Shown: positions 33,530 through 43,122 of the stretch, piece after piece
How the letters are laid out: each line of letters begins with the position of its first letter
Numbering within the stretch: the first letter of the stretch is position 1
Assembly: GCF_902859765.1 (NCBI RefSeq)
Contig: NZ_CADIJV010000028.1
Coordinates: forward strand, 1-64,000
DNA from: Achromobacter pulmonis
Lineage (GTDB): Bacteria > Pseudomonadota > Gammaproteobacteria > Burkholderiales > Burkholderiaceae_B
DNA length: 64,000 nt
Reading direction: 5' to 3'
Position numbers and translations under genes: made by a program
Notes under the pieces: model-generated
What the model was told of the DNA's origin: nothing
The model's input: only the letters and a program-made list of their open reading frames with translations
The model's database searches: none

Positions 33530-34885
33530 ATGGCAAGCGTCCCCTCCTCGTCCGCCTGGGCCACCCCCACGCGCACCACTTATACCGTGCTGTTTGTCTG
33601 CTGGCTGGCGATCCTGTTCGAGGGCTACGACGTCGGCGTCATGGGCGCGGTGCTGCCCGCCCTGGCCGACGACAAGAGCTGGAACCTGACGCCGATCGAG
33701 CTCGGCATGCTGGGCAGTTACGCGCTGGCAGGCATGTTCGTCGGCTCGTTCGCAGTCGGCACGCTGTCCGACCTGCTGGGCCGGCGGCGCATGCTGCTGG
33801 CCTGTGTCACGCTCTTCTCGCTGACCATGATCGGCGCGGCCTGGGCGCCGACGCCGACCTGGTTCGCGACGTTCCGGTTCATTGGCGGCCTGGGCCTGGG
33901 CGGCGTGATCCCGGTGGCGGCGGCTCTGACCATCGAGTATTCCCCGCCCGCCAGGCGCGGCTTCAACTACGGCGTGATGTATTCCGGCTACTCGCTCGGC
34001 ATCCTCTGCTCCGCCGCGGTGGCCATGGCCGTGCTGCAGCACTGGGGCTGGCGCGCGGTGATCCTGGTGGGCGCGGCGCCGCTGCTGCTGGTGCCGGTGG
34101 TGGCGCGCCTGCTGCCCGAATCGCTGGAATACCTGCTGGCCAAGGGGGACGAGGCCGGCGCCCGCGCCGTGGCGCAGCGCCTGGGCATCACGTCGCTGGA
34201 ACCGTTCCGTCCGCGCGAAGTGACGGGTGAAAAGACCTCCTGGCGCGATGTGATGGCCGCGGTGTTCGCGCCGCGCCACCTGCGCGCCACGCTGTGCTTC
34301 TGGGGCGCGCTGTTCCTGGGCATGATGCTGGTGTATGGCCTGAACACCTGGCTGCCGCAGATCATGCGAAAGAACGGCTATGACCTGGGCTCGAGCCTCT
34401 CGTTCCTGCTGGTCTTCAGCCTGGCGTCGGCCATCGGCGGCCTGGTGCTGGGCCAGTTCGCCGACAAGAGCGAGCCGCGCAAGATCGTCGCGCTGTTCTA
34501 TCTGGTGGGCGCTATCGGCATCTACTGCCTGACCTACAACAATCCGCTGGCGGTCAATTACCTGTGGGTGGCGCTGGCCGGCATCGGCAGCATTTCGTCG
34601 TCGCTGATCCTGACCGGCTACCTGGCCGGCTACTACCCGGCGCATGCGCGCGGCGCCGCCACCGGCTGGGCGCTGTCGTTCGCCCGCATCGGCGCCATGA
34701 GCGGCCCCATTGTCGGCGGCTATCTGGCCGGCCTGCAACTGCCGCTGGCGTGGAACTTCATCGCGTTCTCGTGCGCGGCGGTGCTGGCGGCGGTGTTCGT
34801 GATCCTGATCCCGGGCCGCTACGCGGGCGGCGCGTCGACACGGCCGGCGGCCGGCGCGCGGACGCTGGAACAGCAGCGTTCCTGA
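33530..34885 (+). CDS. Aromatic-acid:H+ symporter (AAHS, MFS)
   Basis: A 451-residue MFS transporter with twelve spans. The AAHS hallmarks are 'LFEGYDVGVMGAVLPAL' in span 1 (D-G-x-D-like site for the aromatic carboxylate), 'GTLSDLLGRRRML' in the first loop and 'FRFIGGLGLGGVIPVAAAL' in span 4-5. The family includes PcaK and BenK and imports benzoate- or 4-hydroxybenzoate-type acids. GGGAG lies 4 nt before the ATG at 33530. There are no aromatic catabolic genes next to it, so the substrate is open. It ends 37 bp from the convergent pstB. Confidence 0.9.
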   Translation: MASVPSSSAWATPTRTTYTVLFVCWLAILFEGYDVGVMGAVLPALADDKSWNLTPIELGMLGSYALAGMFVGSFAVGTLSDLLGRRRMLLACVTLFSLTMIGAAWAPTPTWFATFRFIGGLGLGGVIPVAAALTIEYSPPARRGFNYGVMYSGYSLGILCSAAVAMAVLQHWGWRAVILVGAAPLLLVPVVARLLPESLEYLLAKGDEAGARAVAQRLGITSLEPFRPREVTGEKTSWRDVMAAVFAPRHLRATLCFWGALFLGMMLVYGLNTWLPQIMRKNGYDLGSSLSFLLVFSLASAIGGLVLGQFADKSEPRKIVALFYLVGAIGIYCLTYNNPLAVNYLWVALAGIGSISSSLILTGYLAGYYPAHARGAATGWALSFARIGAMSGPIVGGYLAGLQLPLAWNFIAFSCAAVLAAVFVILIPGRYAGGASTRPAAGARTLEQQRS

Positions 34886-34922
34886 CGTTGCCCCCAGCCG
34901 GGCGCGCTCCCCCCGCCGGCGA

Positions 34923-35699
34923 TCAGCCGAAACGGCCGGTGATGTAGTCCTCGGTTTCCTTGCGCGACGGCTTCACGAAGATCTGGTCGGTCTGGCCGAA
35001 TTCCATCAGCTCGCCCAGGTACATGTAGGCCGTGAAATCCGAGCAACGGGCGGCCTGCTGCATGTTGTGGGTCACGATGACGACGGTGTAGTCGTTCTTC
35101 AGTTCGGCGATCAGTTCCTCGATCTTGGCGGTCGAGATCGGATCCAGCGCCGAGCACGGCTCGTCCAGCAGCAGCACTTCGGGTTTGATGGCCACGCCGC
35201 GCGCGATGCACAGGCGCTGTTGCTGGCCGCCCGACAGGCTGTTGCCGCTCTGGTGCAGCTTGTCCTTCACTTCGTTCCAGAGCGCGGCCTTGCTCAGGGC
35301 CCATTCGACCCGCTCGTCCATCTCGCCCTTGGACAGGCGCTCGAACAGGCGCACGCCGAATGCGATGTTGTCATAGATGCTCATGGGGAACGGCGTCGGC
35401 TTCTGGAACACCATGCCGACCTTGGCGCGGATCAGCGAGATATCGGTCTTGGCGGTCAGCAGGTTCTCGCCGTCCAGGATGATTTCGCCCTCGGCGCGCT
35501 GGCCCGGGTACAGCTCGAACATGCGGTTGAAGGTACGCAGCAGTGTCGACTTGCCGCAGCCCGACGGGCCGATGAAGGCGGTGACCTTCTTCTCCTGGAT
35601 CGACATGTTCACATTGCGGATCGCATGGAACTTGCCGTAGTAGAAGTTCAGGTTCTTGACCTCGATCTTGTTCTTGACGGCGGTAGCGGTGTTTTCCAT
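34923..35699 (-). CDS. pstB: Phosphate ABC transporter ATPase
   Basis: A 258-residue ATP-binding subunit of the high-affinity phosphate importer. Walker A 'GPSGCGKST' (about 43-51), Q-loop, signature '[14 protein letters not shown]' (about 155) and Walker B '[13 protein letters not shown]' are complete. It is the last gene of pstSCAB and its N terminus '[20 protein letters not shown]' is typical of PstB. The expected phoU downstream is absent; the next gene is convergent. Confidence 0.97.
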   Translation of the reverse strand: MENTATAVKNKIEVKNLNFYYGKFHAIRNVNMSIQEKKVTAFIGPSGCGKSTLLRTFNRMFELYPGQRAEGEIILDGENLLTAKTDISLIRAKVGMVFQKPTPFPMSIYDNIAFGVRLFERLSKGEMDERVEWALSKAALWNEVKDKLHQSGNSLSGGQQQRLCIARGVAIKPEVLLLDEPCSALDPISTAKIEELIAELKNDYTVVIVTHNMQQAARCSDFTAYMYLGELMEFGQTDQIFVKPSRKETEDYITGRFG

Positions 35700-35746
35700 T
35701 TGGTTTCCCTAGGGCCGGCGCGGCAGGCGCGCCGGCAAAGCGATCT

Positions 35747-36604
35747 TTACTTGCGGAACATGTTGCGGGCGATGATGTTGATGCCCAGCACCAGCAGCGT
35801 AATCAGGGTGGCGCCGGCCCAGGCCAGGTTGTTCCAGTCCTTGAAGGGGCTGGCGGCGTATTGGTAGATCACGACCGGCAGGTTGGCCATCGGGCCGTTC
35901 ATGTTGGTCGACATGAACTGGTTGGACAGCGCCGTGAACAACAGCGGCGCGGTTTCGCCCGAAATGCGGGCGATGGCCAGCAACACGCCGGTGATGATGC
36001 CGGTCTTGGCGGCGCGATAGCACACCAGCGTGATCATGCGCCACTTGGGGCAGCCCAGCGCGGCCGCGGCCTCGCGCAGGCTGTTGGGCACCAGCAGCAG
36101 CATGTTGTCGGTGGTGCGCACCACCACCGGAATCACCAGGATGGACAGGGCGATGGCGCCGGCCCAACCCGAGTAATGTCCCACCTGCGCCACATACACG
36201 GCATAGATGAACAGGCCGATGATGATGGACGGCGCCGACAGCAGCACGTCGTTCAGGAAACGCGTGGCCGGCGCCAGCCAGCCGCGCTGGCCGTATTCGG
36301 CCAGGTAGGTGCCTGCCAGGATGCCGACCGGCGTGCCGATCAGCGTGCCCACGCCCGCCATCATCACGCTGCCGAAGATGGCGTTGATCAGGCCGCCGGC
36401 TTGTCCCGGAGGCGGCGTGATCTCAGTGAAGAGCGTGAGCGACAGCGCCGGCGCGCCCTTGAACAGCAGGGTCAGAATGATCCAGAACAACCAGAACAGC
36501 CCGAACACCAGCGTGCCCAGCGAGATGGTCAGCATGACGCGATTGACCACGCGGCGGCGGCGATACACGCCATTCTGCATATTGAGTACGGAGACAGCAG
36601 CCAT
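35747..36604 (-). CDS. pstA: Phosphate ABC transporter permease
   Basis: A 285-residue inner-membrane permease with six spans. It has the binding-protein-dependent transport motif, the EAA-like loop '[31 protein letters not shown]' (about 185-215), and '[40 protein letters not shown]'. It pairs with PstC to form the phosphate channel, ATP being hydrolysed by PstB. 24 bp separate it from pstC, with AGGAAAAG as the ribosome site. Confidence 0.95.
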   Translation of the reverse strand: MAAVSVLNMQNGVYRRRRVVNRVMLTISLGTLVFGLFWLFWIILTLLFKGAPALSLTLFTEITPPPGQAGGLINAIFGSVMMAGVGTLIGTPVGILAGTYLAEYGQRGWLAPATRFLNDVLLSAPSIIIGLFIYAVYVAQVGHYSGWAGAIALSILVIPVVVRTTDNMLLLVPNSLREAAAALGCPKWRMITLVCYRAAKTGIITGVLLAIARISGETAPLLFTALSNQFMSTNMNGPMANLPVVIYQYAASPFKDWNNLAWAGATLITLLVLGINIIARNMFRK

Positions 36605-36628
36605 GATCTTTTCCTAGTGCGGCGACGC

Positions 36629-37645
36629 TCAGGTGCGCTTGCCTTCGTTGGCCGACAAGCGGACCAGCAGCATCTTGGCCAGCGCCAGCACGATGGTGGT
36701 GATGAGGAACAGGATCAGGCCCAGTTCCAAGAGCGCCGCCTTCTGGATGCCGCCGGCTTCATTGAACTCGTTGGCCAGGGCCGAGGCGATCGAGTTGCCC
36801 GGCGAAAACAGCGAGCCGGACCACTTGAAGGCGTTGCCGATCACGAAGGTCACCGCCATGGTCTCGCCCAGGGCGCGCCCCAGGCCCAGCATGATGCCGC
36901 CGATGACGCCCGACTTGGTGAACGGCAGCACCACGCGCCACATCACTTCCCAGGTCGTGCTGCCCAGGCCGTAGGCCGATTCCTTCAGCATGGCCGGCAC
37001 CAGCTCGAACACATCGCGCATGACGGCCGCGATGAACGGGATGATCATGATCGACAGGATCAGGCCGGCGGTGAAAATACCGATGCCGAACGGCGGTCCG
37101 GCGAAGATTCCGCCGATGATCGGCACGCTGCCCAGCGTCGCGATCAGGAAAGGCTGCACATACTGCTGGAACACCGGCACGAAGACGAACAGGCCCCACA
37201 TGCCGTAGATGATCGACGGAATCGCCGCCAGCATCTCGACCGCGGTGCCCAACGGGCGGCGCAGCCAGGTCGGCGACAGTTCGGTCAGGAAGATGGCGAT
37301 GCCGAACGACACCGGCACCGCGATGATCAGGGCGATGGCCGAGGTCAGCAGCGTGCCGATGATGGGCACCACCGCGCCGTAGCTTTGCTTGACGGGATCC
37401 CAATCGTTCAGCCAAAGGAACGACAGGCCGTACTTGGCCAGCGATTCGCGACTGCCATAGATCAGGGATACGAGGATCGCCGCCAACAGGATGAACACCA
37501 GGAAGGCGAACAGGCGGGTCAGGTTCTTGAACAGCGCATCCATCAGCGCGTTGTTGTTTTGCTTCATAGGCGAAGGCGTGCCGGTAGTCACGGAGTCCGC
37601 CACGCTGGGCGAAAGCGGCACACTATTATCCATTACCGCGCTCAT
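36629..37645 (-). CDS. pstC: Phosphate ABC transporter permease
   Basis: A 338-residue inner-membrane permease. After a short cytoplasmic N terminus ([19 protein letters not shown]) come six spans, with '[25 protein letters not shown]' and the EAA-like '[32 protein letters not shown]'. The start at 37645 has AAGGAAAG upstream. The order pstS-pstC-pstA-pstB is intact. Confidence 0.95.
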   Translation of the reverse strand: MSAVMDNSVPLSPSVADSVTTGTPSPMKQNNNALMDALFKNLTRLFAFLVFILLAAILVSLIYGSRESLAKYGLSFLWLNDWDPVKQSYGAVVPIIGTLLTSAIALIIAVPVSFGIAIFLTELSPTWLRRPLGTAVEMLAAIPSIIYGMWGLFVFVPVFQQYVQPFLIATLGSVPIIGGIFAGPPFGIGIFTAGLILSIMIIPFIAAVMRDVFELVPAMLKESAYGLGSTTWEVMWRVVLPFTKSGVIGGIMLGLGRALGETMAVTFVIGNAFKWSGSLFSPGNSIASALANEFNEAGGIQKAALLELGLILFLITTIVLALAKMLLVRLSANEGKRT

Positions 37646-37783
37646 GGATGGACTTTCCTTAGGAAACCTTGGGGGAAACGATGAGTAGGCCCCGGGAGGG
37701 GCCCGCCCTGGCACCCACGAAGCGTGCCAGGGCGGCCTGCCGGCGCCGGCGCGAGCGATGACCGCCCGCGCCGGACAACCGCT

Positions 37784-38824
37784 TTACTTCCAGACCGGCT
37801 TGCCGTCGGCGGACTTGACTTCGCCCCAGGCAGCGCGGATTTCCTTGGTCACGGCATCCGGCAGCGGCACGTAGTCCATGGCTTCGGCCGACTTGGCGCC
37901 GTTCTTGAAAGCCCAGTCGAAGAAGTCCAGCACGGCCTTGCCCTGCACCGGCTTGTCCTGCTTCTTGTGCAGCAGGATGAAGGTGGCGGCGGTCACGGGC
38001 CAGGAATCGGCGCCCGGCTCGTCGGTCAGCACCACGCCCATGCCCGGCGCGCTCTTCCAATCGGCGTTGGCGGCGGCGGCGGCGAAAGCCTTCTGCTCCG
38101 GCTGGACGAACTTGCCGGCCTTGTTCTGCAGCTGCGTCCAGGCCAGCTTGTTCTGCTTGGCGTAGGCGTATTCGACGTAGCCGATCGAGTTCTTCAGCTG
38201 GCCGACGTAGGCAGCGACGCCTTCGTTACCCTTGCCACCCTGGCCCACGGGCCACTTGACGGCCTTGCCTTCGCCAACCTGCGCCTTCCATTCCGGCGAC
38301 ACCTTGGACAGGTAGTTGGTCCAGCCGAACGTCGTGCCCGAGCCATCCGAACGGTGCACCACGATGATGTCGGCCGACGGCAGCTTCAGGTCGGGATTCA
38401 TCGCTTTGATGGCGGCGTCGTCCCACTTCTTGATCTTGCCCAGGAAGATGTCGCCCAGGACCTTGCCCGACAACTTCAGCTTGCCCGGCTCGATGCCGTC
38501 GATGTTCACCACGGCAACCGTGCCGCCGATGACGGCCGGGAATTGCAGCAGACCGTTCTTTTCCAGGTCGGCCGCCTTCATGGGATCGTCCGAAGCGCCG
38601 AAATCGACGGTCTTGGCGATGATCTGTTGCTGGCCGCCGCCCGAACCGATCGACTGGTAGTTCACCGCGTTGTTGGTCGCGGCCTTGTAGTCCGACGCCC
38701 ACTTGGCGTAGATCGGGTACGGGAACGAGGCGCCGGCGCCGGTCACATCGGCGGCCTGGACGGCGAAAACGGCGGCGCTCAGCGCGACGCCCAGGGAAAC
38801 TTGCTTGAAGACACGTTTGAACAT
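37784..38824 (-). CDS. pstS: Phosphate-binding periplasmic protein
   Basis: A 346-residue periplasmic phosphate-binding protein. The signal peptide is MFKRVFKQVSLGVALSAAVF (then AVQA), and the mature protein starts 'ADVTGAGASFPYPIYAKWA'. The binding residues are in 'GSGGGQQQIIAKTVDFGASD' and 'VVHRSDGSGTTFGWTNYLSKV'. Upstream, on the minus strand, is a PHO box (38913-38930) with a -10 exactly 10 bp downstream, which marks PhoB-dependent transcription under phosphate starvation. Confidence 0.97.
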   Translation of the reverse strand: MFKRVFKQVSLGVALSAAVFAVQAADVTGAGASFPYPIYAKWASDYKAATNNAVNYQSIGSGGGQQQIIAKTVDFGASDDPMKAADLEKNGLLQFPAVIGGTVAVVNIDGIEPGKLKLSGKVLGDIFLGKIKKWDDAAIKAMNPDLKLPSADIIVVHRSDGSGTTFGWTNYLSKVSPEWKAQVGEGKAVKWPVGQGGKGNEGVAAYVGQLKNSIGYVEYAYAKQNKLAWTQLQNKAGKFVQPEQKAFAAAAANADWKSAPGMGVVLTDEPGADSWPVTAATFILLHKKQDKPVQGKAVLDFFDWAFKNGAKSAEAMDYVPLPDAVTKEIRAAWGEVKSADGKPVWK

Positions 38825-38896
38825 CTTGGTTCCTTCTGTGCTCGTTAGAGGAGTCTTTGGCAGGCTTTCTACTGCCTGTCTTTCAGCGACCCTCGC

Positions 38897-38930
38897 ATCT
38901 TAGAAGCCCAACGTGACAGGATAGTGACAG
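38897..38930 (-). promoter_or_regulatory. PHO box and -10 of the pst operon
   Basis: On the minus strand CTGTCAC-TATC-CTGTCAC (38930 to 38913) is a near-ideal PHO box: two 7-bp repeats set 11 bp apart. TAAGAT (38897-38902) follows after 10 bp. It is the expected PhoB-activated promoter of pstS. Confidence 0.85.
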
Positions 38931-38935
38931 TCATA

Positions 38936-39030
38936 TACCCCCCCCGGAGCGCTGCGCGCTTCCCCCCCAGGGGGGCGCCGGTGGCGGACCGGCGGAGCCG
39001 GATCCGCGCGGCCTGGCTGGGGGAGGGGTT
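38936..39030. repeat. GC-rich hairpin-dense intergenic element
   Basis: Between the pst promoter and ppk lie several tight palindromes: GAGCGCTGCGCGCTTC, a C6-A-G6 run, CCGG..CCGG stems and GGATCC. I recall similar elements scattered through Achromobacter/Bordetella intergenic regions. The stretch 38940-39173 has no plausible gene. Confidence 0.35.
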
Positions 39031-39173
39031 GCCTTGGGGGGGCGTTTTTGTCCGCGGCGGGGTTTGGGGACGGATGGGGAGGGCTCCGCACGGCGGGGCC
39101 TTGCTCCTTGTCGCCGTTGCCTCGGTGGACGACGGCGACGGCAACGGGGCGATGAAGCGCCGCCGCGCGCGGG

Positions 39174-41249
39174 TTACACGCCCAGCTTCTGCATCAGGTA
39201 CTGGTGCAGGTTGAACGGCTCGCGGCGGCTGCGCACGCGGACGTAGTCGCCGTCGGCCTGTTGCTGCCAGGCCAACTGATTGTCGCGCAGGGCGAAGGTG
39301 AAGGCCTCGTCGATGACGCGCTTCTTGAGCGTCTTGTCGTAGATCGGGAAGGCGATTTCCACCCGGCGGAAGAAATTGCGGTCCATCCAGTCGGCCGACG
39401 ACAGGTACACCGTCTCGGCGCCCTCGGCGTAGAAATAGAACACGCGCGAGTGCTCCAGGAAGCGGCCGACGATGGACCGCACCCGGATGTTCTCCGACAG
39501 CCCCGGCACGCCCGCGCGCAGCGCGCACACGCCGCGCACGATCAGGTCGATCTTCACGCCGGCCTGGCTGGCCTTGTAGAGTTCCTCGATGATCTGCTCT
39601 TCCAGCAGCGAGTTCATCTTGGCCATGATGCGCGCGCGCTTGCCGGCCTTGGCGGCGCGCGCCTCGGCGCGGATCAGCGCCACCATGCCGTCATGCATGG
39701 TGAACGGCGACTGCATCAGCGACTTGAGCGCGCGGCGCGCACCCAGGCCGGTCAACTGCGCGAAGACCTTGTCCATGTCCTCGCACAGCTTGGGATCGGC
39801 GGTAAGCAGGCCAAAATCGGTATACAGGCGCGCGGTGCGCGGGTGGTAATTGCCCGTGCCCAGGTGGGCGTAGCGGCGCAAGCGGCCCTTTTCGCGCCGC
39901 AGCACCACCGCCATCTTGGCGTGGGTCTTGTGCGCCACCACGCCATAGACCACGTGCGCCCCCACCTCTTCCAGCTTGGAAGCCCAGTTGATATTGGTCT
40001 GCTCGTCGAAGCGCGCCATCAATTCCACCACCACCGTCACTTCCTTGCCGGCGCGCGCCGCGGCCAACAGGATCTTCATCAGCTCGGAATCCTCGCCGGT
40101 GCGGTAGATGGTCTGCTTGATGGCCATCACGTCCGGATCGAGCGCCGCGGCGGTCAGGAAGTCGATGACGGGTTGGAACGACTGGTAGGGGTGATGCAGC
40201 AGGCGATCCTGTTGCGCCACCGCCTCGAACAACTCGGCCGGCTTGTCGCCGACGCGGTCGAACGGCGCCGGTACCGGCGCGCGATAGTCGGGAAACAACA
40301 GGTCCGGCCGGCTGGCCGAATTGCACAGCTGCATCAGACGCGACAGGTTCACCGGCCCCGGCACGCGGTAGGTGTCCTCGGGCTTGAGCGAGAACTCGCG
40401 CTGCAGGAAGGTTTCCAACTCGACCGGTGTCAGCTTGTCGATCTCCAGGCGCACCGCCGCGCCGAAGTTGCGCTGCGACAATTCGCCCTGCAAGGCGTGG
40501 CGCAGGTTGGTGACTTCCTCTTCGTCCACGAACAGATCGCTGTTCCGCGTCACCCGCCACTGGTAGCAACCCAGCATTTCGAGGCCCGGGAACAGCTCAC
40601 CGACGAAGGCGCGCAGCAGCGAGGTCAGCAGGATGTAGCCTTCCGGATGGCCGGACAGCTCCTGCGGCATCTTGATCAGGCGCGGCAGCGCGCGCGGCGC
40701 CTGCACCACGGCAATCGAGGCCTGGCGGCCGAAGGCGTCGGCGCCCGACAGCGAGACGATGAAATTCAGGCTCTTGTTGTAGACCCGCGGAAACGGGTGC
40801 GCCGGGTCCAGCCCGATCGGCGTCAGCAGCGGCATGACGTCGCGGCTGAACACTTCGCGCGCCCATTCCTGCTGCTCGGCATTCCACTCGGACGCATGGT
40901 GTAGCGCGATGCCCTCTGCCTGCAACGCCGGCAGGATGGCGTCGTTCAGCAGGGCGTACTGGCGCCCCACCAGCTCGTGCACCGCCTGCTGGACGTTCTC
41001 GAATGCCTGGTCCGGCGTCATGCCGTCCGGCCCCACCAGGTTGGGCGACTGGCGCTGCTGCTCTTTCAGGCTGGAGATGCGGATCTCGAAGAACTCATCC
41101 AGGTTGGAACTGACGATGCAGACGTAACGCAGCCGCTCGAGCAAGGGAGTCGTGGGGTTTTCCGCCATCGCCAGCACGCGTTCGTTGAACTTGAGCAGCG
41201 ACAATTCGCGATTCAGGAGCAAGGGCTCGGCGGGCGGACGTGGGGTCAT
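39174..41249 (-). CDS. ppk: Polyphosphate kinase 1
   Basis: A 691-residue enzyme that makes polyphosphate from ATP reversibly. The N-terminal domain (LLLNRELSLLKFNERVLAMAEN), head domain, and two C-terminal PLD-like catalytic domains are present. The autophosphorylated His and its partner are in 'GVVAHKTHAKMAVVLRRE' and 'LGTGNYHPRTARLYTD'. The start at 41249 (MTPRPPAEPLLLNRELS) gives standard length. A PHO box lies about 46-63 bp upstream, so expression should rise under phosphate limitation. It is divergent from ppx. Confidence 0.96.
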   Translation of the reverse strand: MTPRPPAEPLLLNRELSLLKFNERVLAMAENPTTPLLERLRYVCIVSSNLDEFFEIRISSLKEQQRQSPNLVGPDGMTPDQAFENVQQAVHELVGRQYALLNDAILPALQAEGIALHHASEWNAEQQEWAREVFSRDVMPLLTPIGLDPAHPFPRVYNKSLNFIVSLSGADAFGRQASIAVVQAPRALPRLIKMPQELSGHPEGYILLTSLLRAFVGELFPGLEMLGCYQWRVTRNSDLFVDEEEVTNLRHALQGELSQRNFGAAVRLEIDKLTPVELETFLQREFSLKPEDTYRVPGPVNLSRLMQLCNSASRPDLLFPDYRAPVPAPFDRVGDKPAELFEAVAQQDRLLHHPYQSFQPVIDFLTAAALDPDVMAIKQTIYRTGEDSELMKILLAAARAGKEVTVVVELMARFDEQTNINWASKLEEVGAHVVYGVVAHKTHAKMAVVLRREKGRLRRYAHLGTGNYHPRTARLYTDFGLLTADPKLCEDMDKVFAQLTGLGARRALKSLMQSPFTMHDGMVALIRAEARAAKAGKRARIMAKMNSLLEEQIIEELYKASQAGVKIDLIVRGVCALRAGVPGLSENIRVRSIVGRFLEHSRVFYFYAEGAETVYLSSADWMDRNFFRRVEIAFPIYDKTLKKRVIDEAFTFALRDNQLAWQQQADGDYVRVRSRREPFNLHQYLMQKLGV

Positions 41250-41278
41250 ACCGGATTCCATACGTTGGGGAGCGTAGC

Positions 41279-41312
41279 GTTTTACTGCAAACAAATGACG
41301 GTTCCATGACAT
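41279..41312 (-). promoter_or_regulatory. PHO box before ppk
   Basis: Minus strand ATGTCAT-GGAA-CCGTCAT (41312 to 41295), 7+4+7, differs from CTGTCAT-N4-CTGTCAT at two positions. TAAAAC (41279-41284) begins exactly 10 bp after it, as in the pst promoter. Confidence 0.65.
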
Positions 41313-41429
41313 CGCGCCATATACGTAGCGTACGACAAAACCGGGACACATGGGACATCCTCTCCCGCTGCCAATGCCCTGATCCATAAGCGAAAACCCG
41401 CAGCGGCCGGCGCTGTCACATGGGGTCTC

Positions 41430-41435
41430 TATAAT
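41430..41435 (+). promoter_or_regulatory. -10 box of ppx
   Basis: TATAAT (41430-41435) is 32 bp before the ppx start. A single PHO-like heptamer CTGTCAC (41413-41419) is nearby, but no second repeat follows. No clear -35. Confidence 0.45.
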
Positions 41436-41467
41436 CAGGCCACCCTACAGCCTTTATCACCAGCCGC

Positions 41468-42955
41468 ATGGATCAACTTCTGGCCGCCGTGGACCTCGGG
41501 TCCAACAGCTTCCGCCTCTCCATCGGACGCATCGTCCAACAGGACGGTACGCCCCAGATCTACCAGATCGACCGCCTCAAGGAAACCGTCCGGCTCGCCG
41601 CCGGGCTGGACACCGAAAAACGCCTGGGCGACGAAGCGATCGAACGAGCCATCGCCGTGCTGGGACGTTTCGGCGACCGCCTGCGCAGCTTCCACCCCAA
41701 CCGGGTGCGCGCGGTGGCCACCAACACCTTCCGGGTGGCGCGCAATACCCGTGACTTCCTGCCGCGGGCCGAAGCGGCCCTGGGCTTTCCAATCGAAGTC
41801 ATCGCCGGACGCGAGGAAGCCCGCCTGATTTTCTCGGGCGTGGTGCATACCCTGCCCCCCTCCCCCAACAAGCGCCTGGTGATCGATATCGGCGGCGGCT
41901 CCACCGAAGTCATCATCGGCAAGGGCCATGAGCCCGGCCTCATGTCCTCGCTCTACATGGGCTGCGTCAGCTACAGCCGCCAGTTCTTCTCGGACGGCAT
42001 CGTCGATGCCCACCAGATGAAACAGGCCGAGCTGGCCGCCCGGCGTGAAATCGAAGTCATTGCCAAGCAGTATCGCAAGGCGGGGTGGAAGGAAGCCTAC
42101 GGCTCGTCCGGCACCGCCAAGGCGCTGTTCGCCATCCTCACCGAAGGCGGCATGTCGGACCGCGGCATCACCCGCGCCGGCCTGAGCAAGCTCAAGGACC
42201 GCATCGTGCGCGCCGGCCGGGTCATCCCGTCCGAGCTGCCCGGCATCAAGATCGAACGCGCCGACGTGCTGCCCGGCGGGCTGGCCATCATGAGCGCGCT
42301 GTTCGACGAGCTCGGCATCGACGTCATGCACACCGGCGACGGCGCGCTGCGCCTGGGCGTGCTGTACGACCTGCTGGGCCGCGACGACGAACACGACAAG
42401 CGCGACGAATCGGTGCGCCAGTTCATGAAGCGCTACCACGTCGACGTCAACCAGGCGCGCCGCGTGCACCATGCCGCCCTCAGCCTGTTCGACGCGATGA
42501 TGCCCGACGGCCCCGAACGCGCAGAATTGCGCGCCGCGCTGGGCTGGGCCGCGGACCTGCACGAAGTGGGCCTGTCGATCGCCCACAACGCCTATCACAA
42601 GCACACCGCCTACGTGCTCGAAAATGCCGACATGCCGGGCTTCTCGCGCGCCGACCAGCAACTGCTGGCGCTGCTGGCGCTGGGACACCAGGGCAAGCTG
42701 AGCAAGCTCGAACCGCTGGTGCGCAACCGCGCCCAATGGATGGCCATCCTCAGCCTGCGCCTGGCAGTGCTGCTGTTCCGCCGCCGCGGCGAGATCGAGC
42801 CCCTGCCGTTGACCGCATCCATGCGCAACGACTCGATCGTGGTCCGGGTGAACCGCAACTGGCTGGCGCAACATCCGCTCAGCGACTTCACGCTGCGCGC
42901 GGAAGAAGCGGAATGGTCCAAGGTCGGTTTCTCGTTCCAGCTGCTCGAATTCTGA
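41468..42955 (+). CDS. ppx: Exopolyphosphatase
   Basis: A 495-residue Ppx/GppA phosphatase that removes terminal phosphate from polyphosphate (or pppGpp). The sugar kinase/actin-like N-terminal domains have 'AAVDLGSNSFRLSIGRI' (phosphate-1, residues 5-20) and 'RLVIDIGGGSTEVIIGKG' (about 137-154). The C-terminal HD-like domain has 'HHAALSLFD' (about 339) and 'HEVGLSIAHNAYHKHTAYVL' (about 364). The start is the ATG at 41468. It is divergent from ppk, so synthesis and breakdown genes share one regulatory region. Confidence 0.95.
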   Translation: MDQLLAAVDLGSNSFRLSIGRIVQQDGTPQIYQIDRLKETVRLAAGLDTEKRLGDEAIERAIAVLGRFGDRLRSFHPNRVRAVATNTFRVARNTRDFLPRAEAALGFPIEVIAGREEARLIFSGVVHTLPPSPNKRLVIDIGGGSTEVIIGKGHEPGLMSSLYMGCVSYSRQFFSDGIVDAHQMKQAELAARREIEVIAKQYRKAGWKEAYGSSGTAKALFAILTEGGMSDRGITRAGLSKLKDRIVRAGRVIPSELPGIKIERADVLPGGLAIMSALFDELGIDVMHTGDGALRLGVLYDLLGRDDEHDKRDESVRQFMKRYHVDVNQARRVHHAALSLFDAMMPDGPERAELRAALGWAADLHEVGLSIAHNAYHKHTAYVLENADMPGFSRADQQLLALLALGHQGKLSKLEPLVRNRAQWMAILSLRLAVLLFRRRGEIEPLPLTASMRNDSIVVRVNRNWLAQHPLSDFTLRAEEAEWSKVGFSFQLLEF

Positions 42956-42960
42956 AAGCG

Positions 42961-42989
42961 ACAAGGCCCCGGAAAGCCCGGGGCCTTGT
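42961..42989 (+). terminator. ppx terminator hairpin
   Basis: ACAAGGCCCCGG (42961-42972), 5-nt loop, CCGGGGCCTTGT (42978-42989): a perfect 12-bp stem 5 bp after ppx, without a strong T-run. Confidence 0.6.
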
Positions 42990-43009
42990 GTGCGCCAGCA
43001 AGCCCGGCC

Positions 43010-43120
43010 CTAGAACGGTGACAGGTCGGTCTGACGATCGAGCTGCTTGAGCTCCAGACGGAAAGGCCGCGTGGCCCGCCGTATCAGTCTGATCTTCATA
43101 CGGCGGAACAGGCGGCGCAT
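43010..43120 (-). CDS. Small basic protein coupled to olsB
   Basis: A possible 36-residue protein starting 2 bp after the olsB stop (TGA-CC-ATG): MRRLFRRMKIRLIRRATRPF, then RLELKQLDRQTDLSPF. It is highly basic, with an amphipathic Arg-rich helix and no known domain. There is no ribosome site of its own, so translation would be by coupling. It might be a membrane-binding peptide or simply a chance reading frame. Confidence 0.3.
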   Translation of the reverse strand: MRRLFRRMKIRLIRRATRPFRLELKQLDRQTDLSPF

Positions 43121-43122
43121 GG

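Noticed and set aside
35861-37684. Long plus-strand frame opposite pstA/pstC
   Set aside because: His/Arg/Asp/Gln-rich composition without motifs; a shadow of the pst genes.
38924-39214. Plus-strand frame between pstS and ppk
   Set aside because: Low-complexity Gly/Arg-rich product from palindromic GC-rich DNA; no domain or ribosome site.
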